DNA of 64,000 nt from Opitutaceae bacterium (GCA_016794625.1 JAEUGY010000103.1:1-64000); one strand, 5' to 3'. Shown: positions 41,214 through 50,890, numbered from the stretch's first letter. The notes: a model not told the origin generated them from the sequence alone. A program made the numbers and translations.

Positions 41214-42434
41214 CTAGCGGGCTTTGGTCGCCGGTCCGTCGAGCTGACGAAGAAGCCACGATGCCGCGCTTTGACCGAAAGGCTGGCGCAATCGCGCCTG
41301 CAATTCGACCTTCTGCGCCTGCGTGCGCGCCCGACGCTCCGGGTCATCCAGACAGAGCCGCAGTTCCGCCGCCAGCGCCTCCGGTGTCGCCGCTCCCTGC
41401 AGGTATTCCGGATACATGGCGTCCTGCAAAAGGAGATTGGCGATGCCCAGGTAGGGCACCTTGACCAGCCACTTCCCCATCACATAGGTCAGCGGATTGG
41501 CCCGGTACGCGATGGCTCCCGGCACGCCCGCCAGCGCGCACACGAGCGACATGGTTCCGCTCGACGTCAGCACCGCCGACGCCGTCACTTCCGTCCCCGT
41601 GGGCAGGAGTTGCACCGACTCGGGTGGGTGCGACGCTCTCAAGATCGATTCAATCGTCGGGCTCGGGAAGAGCACGGACGCGCCCCTCTTTCCACCCCAA
41701 GCCCGATACCCCGCCAGCAATACGGGAAAGATCCGCGACACCGCCTGACGCCGGCTCCCGGGCAGCAGAAGCACGGGGGCGTCCGGATCGTAGCGGACCG
41801 CCAGTGCGTGGTCCTCGGCCAGAAAGGGGTGCCCGACAAACTCGACCGGCAGCGACGTATCCGCATAACACGCCACCTCAAAGGGAAAGATGGTCGCCAG
41901 AGCATCCAGGTCGCGGGCCATCGAGAATCGCCGTGAGGCCTTCCAGGCCCAGATCTGGGGAGAAATGTAGAACAAGGTCCGGACGCTTCCTCCGCCTTTG
42001 ACGCTGACGCCGGAGTCGCGGAGCGCCCGCGCCATGCGCAGATTGAAGCCCGGATAGTCGATGAAGAGCACCGCCCGCGGCCGATGGGTCTCAATCCATC
42101 CCCGCGTGGCATCAAAGAGGGAGCGAAAGAACCCGTAGTGCTTGAGCACCTCCACCAGGCCGACGACCGACGACGCGGTCAGATCATAGAGCAGGTCCGC
42201 GCCGGCCGCCGCCATCTCCGGCCCGCCCAGTGCTGCGACCGCCAGATTCGGGGAGCGTTGGCGCAGTTCACGGATCAGACGGGCGCCATGCTCGTCCCCT
42301 GAATGCTCCCCAGCGATCATCAACACGTCCACTCGCCCGTTCCGCGGTCCGGGCAGGATGACGGGCAGCTCGTCTTTTCGCCGGGGTTTCGACGAAAATC
42401 CAAGTTCGTTGAGAGGAGAACGAAGTGTCGTCAA
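41214..42434 (-). CDS. lpxB: Lipid-A-disaccharide synthase
   Basis: LpxB joins UDP-2,3-diacylglucosamine and lipid X to the lipid A disaccharide at the inner membrane. The 406-residue protein has a ~30-residue N-terminal extension, then MIAGEHSGDEHGARLIREL, DYPGFNLRMARALR, YISPQIWAWKASR, FVGHPFLAEDH and LLPGSRRQAVSRI, with SSGTMSLVCALAGVPGAIAYR near the C-terminus. It is the last gene of the lysS-lolC-lolD-Gfo/Idh-lpxB run, 18 bp after the preceding stop. Confidence 0.92.
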   Translation of the reverse strand: MTTLRSPLNELGFSSKPRRKDELPVILPGPRNGRVDVLMIAGEHSGDEHGARLIRELRQRSPNLAVAALGGPEMAAAGADLLYDLTASSVVGLVEVLKHYGFFRSLFDATRGWIETHRPRAVLFIDYPGFNLRMARALRDSGVSVKGGGSVRTLFYISPQIWAWKASRRFSMARDLDALATIFPFEVACYADTSLPVEFVGHPFLAEDHALAVRYDPDAPVLLLPGSRRQAVSRIFPVLLAGYRAWGGKRGASVLFPSPTIESILRASHPPESVQLLPTGTEVTASAVLTSSGTMSLVCALAGVPGAIAYRANPLTYVMGKWLVKVPYLGIANLLLQDAMYPEYLQGAATPEALAAELRLCLDDPERRARTQAQKVELQARLRQPFGQSAASWLLRQLDGPATKAR

Positions 42435-42452
42435 CCGCGTCAGCCCCGTCGG

Positions 42453-43439
42453 TTAGGATCGATTCGCCGATCGAATCTGATCGGCAATGGTGATGGCGGT
42501 CTCGAGCGCAGTCTTCGCCAGCGCGCCCCCGACCTTGGGTTCCTTCGCCCGCGCCACACTGTCGACAAAATGAGCCAGCTCCAAGGCGAGCGGTTCCCCC
42601 TTCTGCAACGGCACCGGTTCCACCGGCACCGCCGAGAGATCGCCGGCCTGGATCTGCCCGGCCATCAGCTTGGCGGCGTACTCCAGCATGCCGGTGCGCT
42701 TCACGAGGTGCCCGGACTGATTCATGAAGTCGAACGAAAGGTAGGCATCGGACTGAAAGACCCGGATCTCCCGCACCTTCTTCAGGCTCATCCGGCTCGC
42801 ACTCAGATTGGCCACACATCCATTGGCGAATTGAATGCGGGCGTTGGCGATGTCCTCCGACTTGGAGAGCACGCAGATCCCGACACTATCGATTTTTTCG
42901 ATCGGCGAACGGACCAGTTCGAGCACGATGCCGATGTCGTGGATCATGAGATCGAGCACCACGCCCACCTCCGTTCCCCGCGGCGTGAAGGGCGCGAGCC
43001 GTTCGGTCGTGATGAAGCGGGGACGATTGACCTCCTTTTCGAGGAAACTCATCACCGGATTGAAGTGCTCGATGTGCCCCACCTGCACCAGCGACCCGGA
43101 TTTCCGGGCCGCCTCCAGCACCTGCTCCGCTTCCTGGAGCGTGGCCGTGATGGGCTTCTCGATCAGCAAGTGACAACCCCGCGCGAGCAGCGGCAGGGCG
43201 ATGGCCGCATGGCGATCGGTCGGAACCACCACCGACACCGCATCGCACGCGTCCGCCAGCGCCTCCAGCGTGGGAAACCGATGACACCCAAAGCGCGCGG
43301 CGATTTCCGCCGCCCGCTGGTCGCTGGTTTCGTAGAAACCCGCAAACTCGACTCCCGGGAGCGACCGGTAGATTCGAACATGATGCTGGCCGAGTGAACC
43401 GACGCCAGCGACACCGCAACGGATGATGGAGTTAGCCAT
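42453..43439 (-). CDS. Gfo/Idh/MocA oxidoreductase in the lpxB operon (GnnA candidate)
   Basis: The ATG at 43439 lies inside the end of lolD (8-bp overlap) and gives 328 residues. The Rossmann motif is GVAGVGSLGQHHVRIYRSLP, the family motif EKPITATLQEAEQ, and the active-site stretch LDLMIHDIGIVLELV. GnnA of Acidithiobacillus, a UDP-GlcNAc 3-dehydrogenase for 3-amino lipid A, belongs to this family and is encoded among lpx genes. A similar role here is a context inference; the partner aminotransferase GnnB is not in the window. A start at 43457 is possible. Confidence 0.8.
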   Translation of the reverse strand: MANSIIRCGVAGVGSLGQHHVRIYRSLPGVEFAGFYETSDQRAAEIAARFGCHRFPTLEALADACDAVSVVVPTDRHAAIALPLLARGCHLLIEKPITATLQEAEQVLEAARKSGSLVQVGHIEHFNPVMSFLEKEVNRPRFITTERLAPFTPRGTEVGVVLDLMIHDIGIVLELVRSPIEKIDSVGICVLSKSEDIANARIQFANGCVANLSASRMSLKKVREIRVFQSDAYLSFDFMNQSGHLVKRTGMLEYAAKLMAGQIQAGDLSAVPVEPVPLQKGEPLALELAHFVDSVARAKEPKVGGALAKTALETAITIADQIRSANRS

Positions 43440-44109
43440 GGTGGAGTTTACCGGCATGCAAGGTCAGCACCCGCTGGGTCTTCGCCGCGTGCGCAGGATT
43501 GTGGGTCACAAGAATCAGCGACGTACGCGTGTCGGCGCAAAGGCCCAAAAGGAGCTCGATGACCGAGTCCCCCGTACGCTCATCGAGATTTCCCGTCGGC
43601 TCGTCCGCCAGAAGCAGCGGCGGTTGATTCATCAAGGCGCGAGCCAAGGCCACCCGCTGCCGTTCGCCTCCCGAGAGCTGCGTGGGCAGGTGATGACCCC
43701 GGTCGCTCAGGCCCACGTTGCTCAGCAGCTGTTCCGCGCGCTGCCGCGCAGCGGCATCAATCCTTCCACCAATGCGCCGCGGCATCAGCACATTGTCCCG
43801 GGCCGTCAGTTCCGGGATGAGGTAGAACGACTGAAACACCATGCCGAGAAAGCGGTTCCTCAATCCGGTCGCGGATGACGGAGTGACGCCCACGCCATTC
43901 CACTCCAACCGGCCCGCGTCCGCCGTATCCAGCCCTGCCAGCAGATTCAACAGCGTCGACTTGCCGGCTCCGGACTCGCCGCGGATGGCGACACTCTCGC
44001 CCGGGCCGACGGTCAGATCAACGCCCGCCAGGACCTCGATCTGCCGATCGCCACTGCGATAGCTCTTGTGCAAGCCGGTCGCCTGCAGGACGAGGGACGG
44101 CTCACTCAT
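43432..44109 (-). CDS. lolD: Lipoprotein-releasing ABC transporter ATPase
   Basis: The 225-residue ABC ATPase has Walker A GESGAGKST, Q-loop MVFQSFYLIPELT, signature LSGGERQRVALARAL and Walker B LLLADEPTGNLD. The layout and the neighbouring LolC/E permease identify it as LolD, which powers release of lipoproteins from the inner membrane. Its start overlaps the lolC stop by 8 bp, and its end overlaps the next gene. Confidence 0.9.
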   Translation of the reverse strand: MSEPSLVLQATGLHKSYRSGDRQIEVLAGVDLTVGPGESVAIRGESGAGKSTLLNLLAGLDTADAGRLEWNGVGVTPSSATGLRNRFLGMVFQSFYLIPELTARDNVLMPRRIGGRIDAAARQRAEQLLSNVGLSDRGHHLPTQLSGGERQRVALARALMNQPPLLLADEPTGNLDERTGDSVIELLLGLCADTRTSLILVTHNPAHAAKTQRVLTLHAGKLHHG

Positions 44110-45334
44110 TGCGGAACGCCTCCACCGGTTTGAGTCTCGCCGCCCGCCAAGCCGGGATGAGACCCGCGAACAGTGAAATCACAAGGGTCAGCCCGATGAT
44201 TAGGATGATGTCACCCGGTGCCGTGTGCGCGGGCAGATTGCTGAATTGGTAGAAGCGACGGAGCGCCTCTTCCCGCTGGGTGAACCGCGCGATGGTCAGA
44301 ACGATGTCATTGCGCAGCGCCAGGGCCACAAACCCGAGGATCAGGCCCGCCGCGGTGCCAAAGAAGCCAATCAACACGCCCTGCACGCAGAAACAGGCGG
44401 CCACGCCGCGGGCCCGCGCCCCTAGCGCACCCAAAAGGCCGATTTCGCGCGTCTTCCTCACGACGGAAATGAGCAGCGAACTCATGACCGAGAACGCCGC
44501 CACGATGACGATGAAGAGCAGCAGGAAGAAGATCATGCCTTTCTCCAGGTTCAACACCCAGAGAAACTCTTCGAAACTGTCCATCCAGGAGAAGGCCTGC
44601 ACGCCGCGGGGAAGTCCGGAGGCATTCAATCGGGCGGCGAGTTCATCTTCGCCCACCCCCGACTTGGCCCTGACGTTGATCCCGTGCACCGAGGATCCGA
44701 GACCGTAAAGGTCCTGGGCGAGTCGCACCGTGCAATAGAGCATGCTGCTGTCGAGTTGCTGGTGCCCGATTTCGAGGATCCCCACGACCCGCACCTCACG
44801 CGCCAGAAAAATTTCATCACTCCGCAGCTTCTCAATCATCAGAGGCGAGTAGACTTCAATCCGCCCCCCGACCGTGACCCCCAGGGATTGCGCCAGTTCG
44901 GAGCTCAGCACCACCGAGTCGTCGTCCAAATCGTCCATCGATCCCAGCCGGATGTAGTGGGAAAGGTTCACCACCCGGCCCACCGTCGTCAGGTCCAGGC
45001 CGCGCATGGCCGGGTAGGCCGGACGCCCTTCGTGCACAATCATCACCACCCCCGACGCGTAGGGCGTGGCCGCGTCGACTCCCGGCACGCGCTCAATCTG
45101 CTCCACGAGACGATCCGCGTCGGCGATCAAGGCCCGCGATTTGATCTGCACCTCACCCTCGGTCTCCACGATCATCCGGCGGATCTCGTAGCCAAAGCCG
45201 CCCATGACACTGGTCACCACCACCAACAATCCCACGCCCAGCGCCACGCCCAGGACGGAGATCGCCGTGAAAAACGGAAATCTCCGACCGGAGGGGAAGA
45301 GCTGCTTCAGGGCGAGGTAGAAGTACCAAGGCAT
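44102..45334 (-). CDS. lolC: Lipoprotein-releasing transporter permease LolC/LolE
   Basis: With the ATG at 45334 the protein has 410 residues beginning MPWYFYLALKQLFPSGRRFPFFTAISVLGVALGVG. It has one N-terminal membrane helix, a large periplasmic domain (about 50-265) and three C-terminal FtsX helices. FMDSFEE-like SWMDSFEEFLWVLNLEKG and SVVRKTREIGLLGALGA are typical of LolC/E. A GTG at 45355 overlapping the lysS stop is an alternative. Only one permease gene is present, so the transporter is probably a homodimer as in LolF-type systems. Confidence 0.88.
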   Translation of the reverse strand: MPWYFYLALKQLFPSGRRFPFFTAISVLGVALGVGLLVVVTSVMGGFGYEIRRMIVETEGEVQIKSRALIADADRLVEQIERVPGVDAATPYASGVVMIVHEGRPAYPAMRGLDLTTVGRVVNLSHYIRLGSMDDLDDDSVVLSSELAQSLGVTVGGRIEVYSPLMIEKLRSDEIFLAREVRVVGILEIGHQQLDSSMLYCTVRLAQDLYGLGSSVHGINVRAKSGVGEDELAARLNASGLPRGVQAFSWMDSFEEFLWVLNLEKGMIFFLLLFIVIVAAFSVMSSLLISVVRKTREIGLLGALGARARGVAACFCVQGVLIGFFGTAAGLILGFVALALRNDIVLTIARFTQREEALRRFYQFSNLPAHTAPGDIILIIGLTLVISLFAGLIPAWRAARLKPVEAFRNE

Positions 45335-45351
45335 GCGCGGCCGTCCGTCCC

Positions 45352-46842
45352 TCACACCCGGTCCGCCGAGCGAAGTTGGGGAAACAGGATGATGTCGCGG
45401 ATGCTCTCCGCACCCGTCAGCAAGATACAGAGGCGGTCGATCCCGATGCCCATGCCCCCGGCGGGCGGCATGCCGTGTTCCAGCGCGAACAGAAAGTCCT
45501 GATCGACATTCTGCTGCTCTTCCCCGGCCTGGGCCTCGAACATGCGCCGCTGTTCGATCGGGTCATTCTGCTCGCTGTAGGCCGGCGCGATCTCCATGCC
45601 GCCAATGACCAGCTCAAACACATCGAGCACCGCGGGATCCTCGCGATTGAGCTTGGCCAGCGGACAGAGCTCTTTCGGCAGATGGGTGACAAAGGTCGGC
45701 TGGATCAGCGTCGGTTCGATCCGTTTGGAGAAGATTTCGTTGGTGACTTCAAAGTCCTCCCACTTCGGATCCACCTTGAGCCCCATGGCCTCAGCGGCCG
45801 CGATCTTCTGCTCCTTGGTGCGGGCAAACCAATCGGCATCACCCGTCGTCTCCCGAATGAGCTGCTTGTACGGCACCTCGCGCCAGTCGCCCGCGAACTC
45901 GATGTCCTGGCCGCTCGCGGCGTGCCGGATGCGCGTCGTACCCAAAATATCGCGACACAGGGTCTGCAGCAGGTCCCTGACCAGAGCCATCATGCCGCGA
46001 AAGTCGCTGTAGGCCTGATAGACCTCCAACATCGTGAACTCCGGATTGTGCCGGCGCGAGATACCCTCGTTGCGGAAGTTGCGCCCGATCTCGAAGACCC
46101 GGTCGATGCCGCCGACCAGCAGGCGCTTCAGGTACAGCTCCAGGGAAATGCGGAGGACGAAATCCATGCCCAGCGCATTATGGTGGGTGGTGAAGGGCCG
46201 CGCCGCCGCGCCGCCCGCGACCGCTTGCAGGACCGGGGTTTCGACCTCGATGAATTGGCGCGCCTCCAGAAAGCGACGGACCCCCGACACCACGCGGGAG
46301 CGCAAGAGCAGCCGGTTGCGCGACTCGGGGTTGACGATCAGGTCGAGGTAGCGCTGACGGTAAACCTGCTCGGGGTCGCTCAACCCATGCCACTTCTCCG
46401 GCAGCGGCCGCAGGGCTTTCGAAAGCAGGACGTAACGGTCCACCCGCACAGTGATCTCACCCGTCTTCGTCTTAAACAAGGTTCCTTCAGCCCCGAGGAT
46501 ATCGCCCAGATCGAGCTTCTTGAACGCAGCGTAGGCCTCATCGCCGACCACGTCCTTTTTGACATAGAGCTGCAATGGGCCACCCTCCTCCCCTCCCTGC
46601 TGATCGAAGAGTTTGACGAACTGACTCTTCCCCATGTCCCGAATCACGACCAATCGTCCCGCCACATTGACCCGGACCGTGTTTTCTTGGCCCTCGACGT
46701 AGGCGCGGCGCGCATCTCCAGCAAAGTGCGTCGTGGCAAACTCGGCACGAAACGGGTCGGAACCGGCTGCACGCAACTCGGCCAGTTTGGCCAGTCGAAC
46801 GGCATGCTGGTCATGGGAGATATCAACCGGAAGATCGCTCAT
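45352..46842 (-). CDS. lysS: Lysyl-tRNA synthetase, class II
   Basis: The 496-residue class IIb synthetase starts MSDLPVDISHDQHAVRLAKL. It contains an OB fold (VNVAGRLVVIRDMGKSQFVKL), motif 2 with FEIGRNFRNEGISRRHNPEFTMLE split around the active site, and motif 3 GMGIGIDRLCILLTG. The start at 46842 is chosen over a longer frame that runs into the divergent membrane-protein gene. It heads the lol/lpxB operon. Confidence 0.94.
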   Translation of the reverse strand: MSDLPVDISHDQHAVRLAKLAELRAAGSDPFRAEFATTHFAGDARRAYVEGQENTVRVNVAGRLVVIRDMGKSQFVKLFDQQGGEEGGPLQLYVKKDVVGDEAYAAFKKLDLGDILGAEGTLFKTKTGEITVRVDRYVLLSKALRPLPEKWHGLSDPEQVYRQRYLDLIVNPESRNRLLLRSRVVSGVRRFLEARQFIEVETPVLQAVAGGAAARPFTTHHNALGMDFVLRISLELYLKRLLVGGIDRVFEIGRNFRNEGISRRHNPEFTMLEVYQAYSDFRGMMALVRDLLQTLCRDILGTTRIRHAASGQDIEFAGDWREVPYKQLIRETTGDADWFARTKEQKIAAAEAMGLKVDPKWEDFEVTNEIFSKRIEPTLIQPTFVTHLPKELCPLAKLNREDPAVLDVFELVIGGMEIAPAYSEQNDPIEQRRMFEAQAGEEQQNVDQDFLFALEHGMPPAGGMGIGIDRLCILLTGAESIRDIILFPQLRSADRV

Positions 46843-46937
46843 GGTGGATCCATTGGCATGGCGCCGGATCCTCCTTCGGGCAATGGGAATCTCCCCGCGC
46901 TTGCCCAAAGCCGGCGGGGTGACAAAGCTCGCTGGAA

Positions 46938-48203
46938 ATGCCCCCCCTCCTCGGAATGATGGTCATCAGCGGGTGTCTCGGCGCCTTGATCGGCCTGATC
47001 CGGCAGTGGAGCGAGCAATCCAGCAGTCCCGCCGGCACGGACGACTTTGGGGGCGTGCGGACCTACACGCTCTGGGCGCTGGTGGGCAGCGTTTCCGCCT
47101 ACGCGAGCCGGGAACACACCCCGCTGGCCCTTCCCGTGGTCATCGCCGTGCTCGGCGCCCATCAGGTGTTGTTCCGGGCGAACGGGCAACCCACCGGCAA
47201 CACCCGCTTCGCCTCGTTTCTCGTCACCCTGCTCGTCGGCGCCCTGCTCGCGTGGGAACAACGGCAGGCCGCGGTGCTCCTCGCGGCGGTGACCATGGTC
47301 ATTGTGGGGGTCAAACAACCCCTGCACGAATGGACGCGTCACTTCACCCCGCAAGACATCCGGGGCACCCTGCAATTCGTGGCCATCACGGGGGTGATCC
47401 TGCCCCTCGTGCCGAACAAGACCTTTGGGCCCTACGACGGCTTCAATCCCTATTCGACCTGGCTGATGGTGATCCTGATCTCGGGTCTGGGTTTTACTGG
47501 ATACATCGCCATGCGTCTCCTGGGTGCCCGGGCCGGCATTCTGCTGACCAGTATTCTGGGCGGTCTGGCTTCCAGCACCGCCAGCACCCTCGCGTTCAGC
47601 CGTCGCAGCCGGGAAGAGCCCGAGCTGTCGGTTCATTACGCGTTCGCCGTCGTGACGGCCTGCACGGTGATGCTGCCGCGCGTGGTGCTGGCCGTCGCCG
47701 TCATTTCTCCTGATCTGGCCTGGACGCTCCTGCCCGCATTCGGGGCGATGGCTGTTCCGGCGGTGGGTTACGGCCTTTGGTGGTGGCTCAGCCGTCGGAC
47801 GCGGCAGGAGTCGCTCGTCATGCCCGTGCTCAGCAATCCCCTCAGCCTGACCACCGCGGTGAAGTTTGCGCTGCTTTACGCCGCGGTCGCCTACCTGGTG
47901 AAGGTGGGCACCACGCTGGACTGGAGCGCCGGCCTCCTGCCGTTGAGCTTCGTGTCCGGGTTGACCGACATGGATGCCATCTCCCTGTCGATGGCCAACA
48001 GTGCGCGCGAAGCCAGGATCCTGCTCGCCCCGGCGGCCCAAGCCGTCGTCCTTGGCGCGGTGGCCAACTCGGTCATGAAAGCCGGCCTGGCCATCGGGCT
48101 CGGCTCGCCCCGCCTGCGCTGGCACGTGGGGGCAGTGCTCCTCCTGACCGCGGTGGTAGGGACCGGCGCCCTTTGGTTTCTGACCGCGGGCAACGAGTCC
48201 TAG
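46938..48203 (+). CDS. MgtC-like / DUF4010 integral membrane protein
   Basis: The 421-residue protein has about 12 hydrophobic segments. The N-terminal part resembles MgtC/SapB (ISGCLGALIGLIRQW, GVRTYTLWALVGSVSAY). The C-terminal half matches the DUF4010 pattern (ILGGLASSTASTLAFSRRS, NPLSLTTAVKFALLYA, SGLTDMDAISLSMA). Function is unknown; MgtC relatives influence Mg and membrane potential. The gene is divergent from lysS and convergent with thrC, whose stop overlaps its end by 4 bp. Confidence 0.85.
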   Translation: MPPLLGMMVISGCLGALIGLIRQWSEQSSSPAGTDDFGGVRTYTLWALVGSVSAYASREHTPLALPVVIAVLGAHQVLFRANGQPTGNTRFASFLVTLLVGALLAWEQRQAAVLLAAVTMVIVGVKQPLHEWTRHFTPQDIRGTLQFVAITGVILPLVPNKTFGPYDGFNPYSTWLMVILISGLGFTGYIAMRLLGARAGILLTSILGGLASSTASTLAFSRRSREEPELSVHYAFAVVTACTVMLPRVVLAVAVISPDLAWTLLPAFGAMAVPAVGYGLWWWLSRRTRQESLVMPVLSNPLSLTTAVKFALLYAAVAYLVKVGTTLDWSAGLLPLSFVSGLTDMDAISLSMANSAREARILLAPAAQAVVLGAVANSVMKAGLAIGLGSPRLRWHVGAVLLLTAVVGTGALWFLTAGNES

Positions 48204-49561
48204 ACCGCACGAGCCTGGACAAAGGCCCGAACCGCGTCTGTTCGCGCCGGCAGGAGGTGTTTGACCAGGGGACGGCTCTTCAGACGCTCGAGGCTGGGAT
48301 GCGTCGGCTCAAATCCCAGCACGGTGCGCAACGTCTCCGGAAACTTCGCCGGACTGGCCGTGGCCAGCACCACACTCGGGCGTCCCACGACCAGGTCCTT
48401 GAAGCCACATGCCGTATGCGGATCGGCCACGTAACCCCAGGTGCGATGGACGTGTGCGATCAACCCGGCAATCTCCGCATCGGTGCAGCGCGAGGCCGCA
48501 AGGGTCGATTGATCCCAGGACTCAAACCGGTAACACCCGGAGGCCTTGAACTGGCCCATGATCGTGCGGACACGTGCCCCGTCCTGGCCAACGCTGTAGT
48601 AGAGAAAGCGCTCGAAATTCGACGCGATCTGAATGTCCATCGACGGAGCCAGCGAGGGCGACACCGCCGCCACCCGGTACTCCCCGGTCGTAAAGAGACG
48701 GTGGAGAATGTCGTTCTGATTGGTGGCGACGCGAAAACCGTGCATCGGCACCCCCATCCGCTGCAGCATCCAACCGGCCAGCACATTGCCGAAGTTTCCG
48801 GTGGGCACCACAAACTCCGCCTCGCTCCGGATGCCCTCCGGGAGTCGCAGCCAGGCGTACAGGTAGTACACGCACTGCGCGAGCACCCGGGCGAGGTTGA
48901 TCGAATTCACCGCGGAGAGGCGGTGGCGGATGCGGAAATCCTGGTCGCCAAACAGCTCTTTCACGATCGCCTGCGCATCATCGAAGGTGCCTTCGATCGC
49001 GAGCGCGTGGACGTTGTCCGCCCCGGTGCAGGCCATCTGGCGCTCCTGCAACGGTGACGTACGGCCCTCTGGATACAGAATGAAGATGGCCGTGCCCGGC
49101 TTGCCGAGCAGTCCGTGGATCGCCGCCGATCCGGTGTCGCCGGAGGTCGCGCCGAGCACATTGATGCGTTCGCCCCGCACCCGGCACTGGTGCTCGTACA
49201 GGTTGCCGAGCAACTGCAGCGCAAAGTCCTTGAAGGCGAGCGTGGGGCCGTGGAACAGCTCCAGCACGTACAACCCCTCCTGCAGACGCACCAGCGGAGC
49301 AATGTCACGATGCGAGAACGTGGCGTAGCTCCGGTCAATCATCGCCCGCAGCGCGGCCTCGGGCACGTCGGTCGCGAACCGGCGCAAGAATTCGAAACAA
49401 AGCGCGGAATACTCGAGCGGGGCGAAGCGACTCAGCTCCGCCGCCGTGAACCGGGGCAGGGTCTCCGGCAGGTAAAGACCTCCGTCCGGAGCCAGTCCCG
49501 TGGCCACCGCGTCACTGAAACTCAAGGCCGGGCTCAGCCCCCGGGTCGAAACGTAGCGCAT
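48200..49561 (-). CDS. thrC: Threonine synthase
   Basis: This PLP enzyme converts O-phosphohomoserine to threonine. The 453-residue protein has the ThrC N-terminus (MRYVSTRGLSPALSFSDAVATGLAPDGGLYLPE), the PLP lysine in LAFKDFALQLLGNLY, GATSGDTGSAAIHG, and PTGNFGNVLAGWMLQRMG. The length and N-terminal domain are those of the longer (class I/yeast-like) threonine synthases. It is the last gene of hom-lysC-thrC. Confidence 0.94.
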   Translation of the reverse strand: MRYVSTRGLSPALSFSDAVATGLAPDGGLYLPETLPRFTAAELSRFAPLEYSALCFEFLRRFATDVPEAALRAMIDRSYATFSHRDIAPLVRLQEGLYVLELFHGPTLAFKDFALQLLGNLYEHQCRVRGERINVLGATSGDTGSAAIHGLLGKPGTAIFILYPEGRTSPLQERQMACTGADNVHALAIEGTFDDAQAIVKELFGDQDFRIRHRLSAVNSINLARVLAQCVYYLYAWLRLPEGIRSEAEFVVPTGNFGNVLAGWMLQRMGVPMHGFRVATNQNDILHRLFTTGEYRVAAVSPSLAPSMDIQIASNFERFLYYSVGQDGARVRTIMGQFKASGCYRFESWDQSTLAASRCTDAEIAGLIAHVHRTWGYVADPHTACGFKDLVVGRPSVVLATASPAKFPETLRTVLGFEPTHPSLERLKSRPLVKHLLPARTDAVRAFVQARAV

Positions 49562-49582
49562 GGTTCAAGAAGCAGGGCGACG

Positions 49583-49602
49583 CCCCGCCCGCTGGGGCGG
49601 GG
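49583..49602. other. GC-rich hairpin between lysC and thrC
   Basis: CCCCGCCC and GGGCGGGG form an 8-bp stem with a 4-nt loop (GCTG) in the 59-bp intergenic gap. No T tract follows on either strand, so it is not a simple terminator. It may influence mRNA stability or partial read-through between the two genes. Confidence 0.4.
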
Positions 49603-49620
49603 CCGCCGGGTGCCTGTGAA

Positions 49621-50838
49621 TCAGGCCTGATCGAGACTGAACGCCGCGTGAGCCACACGGGCCGCCTCTTCCGCGCGGTCCTGGTCGATGACCACCGAGA
49701 TCTTGATCTCCGAGGTGCTGATGAGCTCGATATTGATGTTGGCATCCGCCAGGGCCTGGAAGAGCGAGGCCGCGACACCACTGTGGGTCTTCATGCCCAC
49801 GCCCACCACCGAGAGTTTGGCGATGTGCTCATGGATGGCCACCTGGCCGCCTCCGACCTCATCCAACACCGGCACCAGCGCCTTCTGCGCCTTCACCGTG
49901 TCGGTTTGCGGAACCGTGAACGTCAGATTGGCGATCCCATGACGCCCGACGTTCTGCACGATCATGTCCACCAGGACATTCGCGTCCGCGAGGGCGCGAA
50001 ACACCTTCGCGGCCGAGCCCGGCTTGTCCAGGATGTTGCTGACGATGACCTTGGCCTGGTCCTTGTCGACGGCGACGCCGCGGACGACGACCTTTTCCAT
50101 ATATTCGACTTCTTCTTTCACGGTAGTTCCTGGGTTGTGGTTAAAGGAGGAGCGGACTTCGAAGACGACGCCGTACTTTTTGGCGAACTCGACACTGCGC
50201 GACTGCATGACCTTGCTGCCGCTGGACGCAAGTTCGAGCATCTCGTCATAGGAAATTTCATGCAGCTTGCGCGCGTTCTTCACCACGCGCGGATCCGCCG
50301 TGTAGACACCATCGACGTCGGTATAGATTTCGCACTTGTCCGCCTTGACCGCCGCGGCGAGCGCGATGGCCGTCAGATCGGAACCGCCGCGGCCGAGGGT
50401 CGTGATCTGGCCGTCATCGTTGATGCCCTGAAATCCGGCGACAATCACGACACGGCCCGCCTTGAGGTCCTTTTCCAGGGGTTTGGCATTGATCGTCTTG
50501 ATTTTCGCCTTCGTGTGCACCGCGTCCGTGAAGATGCCCGCCTGGGCTCCGGTGTAGCTGACCGCATCCACCCCGACGCCGTGCAGGGCCATCGCCGTCA
50601 GGGCGATGGTCTCCTGTTCGCCGATTGCGAGGAGCTGGTCGAGTTCGCGGTCGGACGGCTGGGCGCACAGCGCTTTCGCCCGCGCAATCAACTCATTGGT
50701 CACACCGGCGCGCGCCGATACGACGATCACGAGTTCGTTGCCCTCATCGCGCACCGCTTTGATGCGCTCGGCGACTTTCTTGATGCGTTCGACGTCACCA
50801 ACTGAGGTGCCGCCATACTTCTGGACGATACGGGCCAT
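49621..50838 (-). CDS. lysC: Aspartate kinase
   Basis: The enzyme phosphorylates aspartate, the entry step to lysine, threonine and methionine. The 405-residue monofunctional protein has MARIVQKYGGTSVGDVERIKK, VVSARAGVTNELI, GRGGSDLTAIALAAA and CEIYTDVDGVYTADPR. Two C-terminal ACT domains follow (KVIVSNILDKPGSAAKVFRALA; LSVVGVGMKTHSGVAASLF), so feedback control by lysine and/or threonine is expected. The start at 50838 is the family start. It sits between hom and thrC. Confidence 0.95.
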   Translation of the reverse strand: MARIVQKYGGTSVGDVERIKKVAERIKAVRDEGNELVIVVSARAGVTNELIARAKALCAQPSDRELDQLLAIGEQETIALTAMALHGVGVDAVSYTGAQAGIFTDAVHTKAKIKTINAKPLEKDLKAGRVVIVAGFQGINDDGQITTLGRGGSDLTAIALAAAVKADKCEIYTDVDGVYTADPRVVKNARKLHEISYDEMLELASSGSKVMQSRSVEFAKKYGVVFEVRSSFNHNPGTTVKEEVEYMEKVVVRGVAVDKDQAKVIVSNILDKPGSAAKVFRALADANVLVDMIVQNVGRHGIANLTFTVPQTDTVKAQKALVPVLDEVGGGQVAIHEHIAKLSVVGVGMKTHSGVAASLFQALADANINIELISTSEIKISVVIDQDRAEEAARVAHAAFSLDQA

Positions 50839-50890
50839 GGGATTAGGGGAGTAAAACCGCGGGAGCGGGAACAGGGATTCGGGATCTCGT

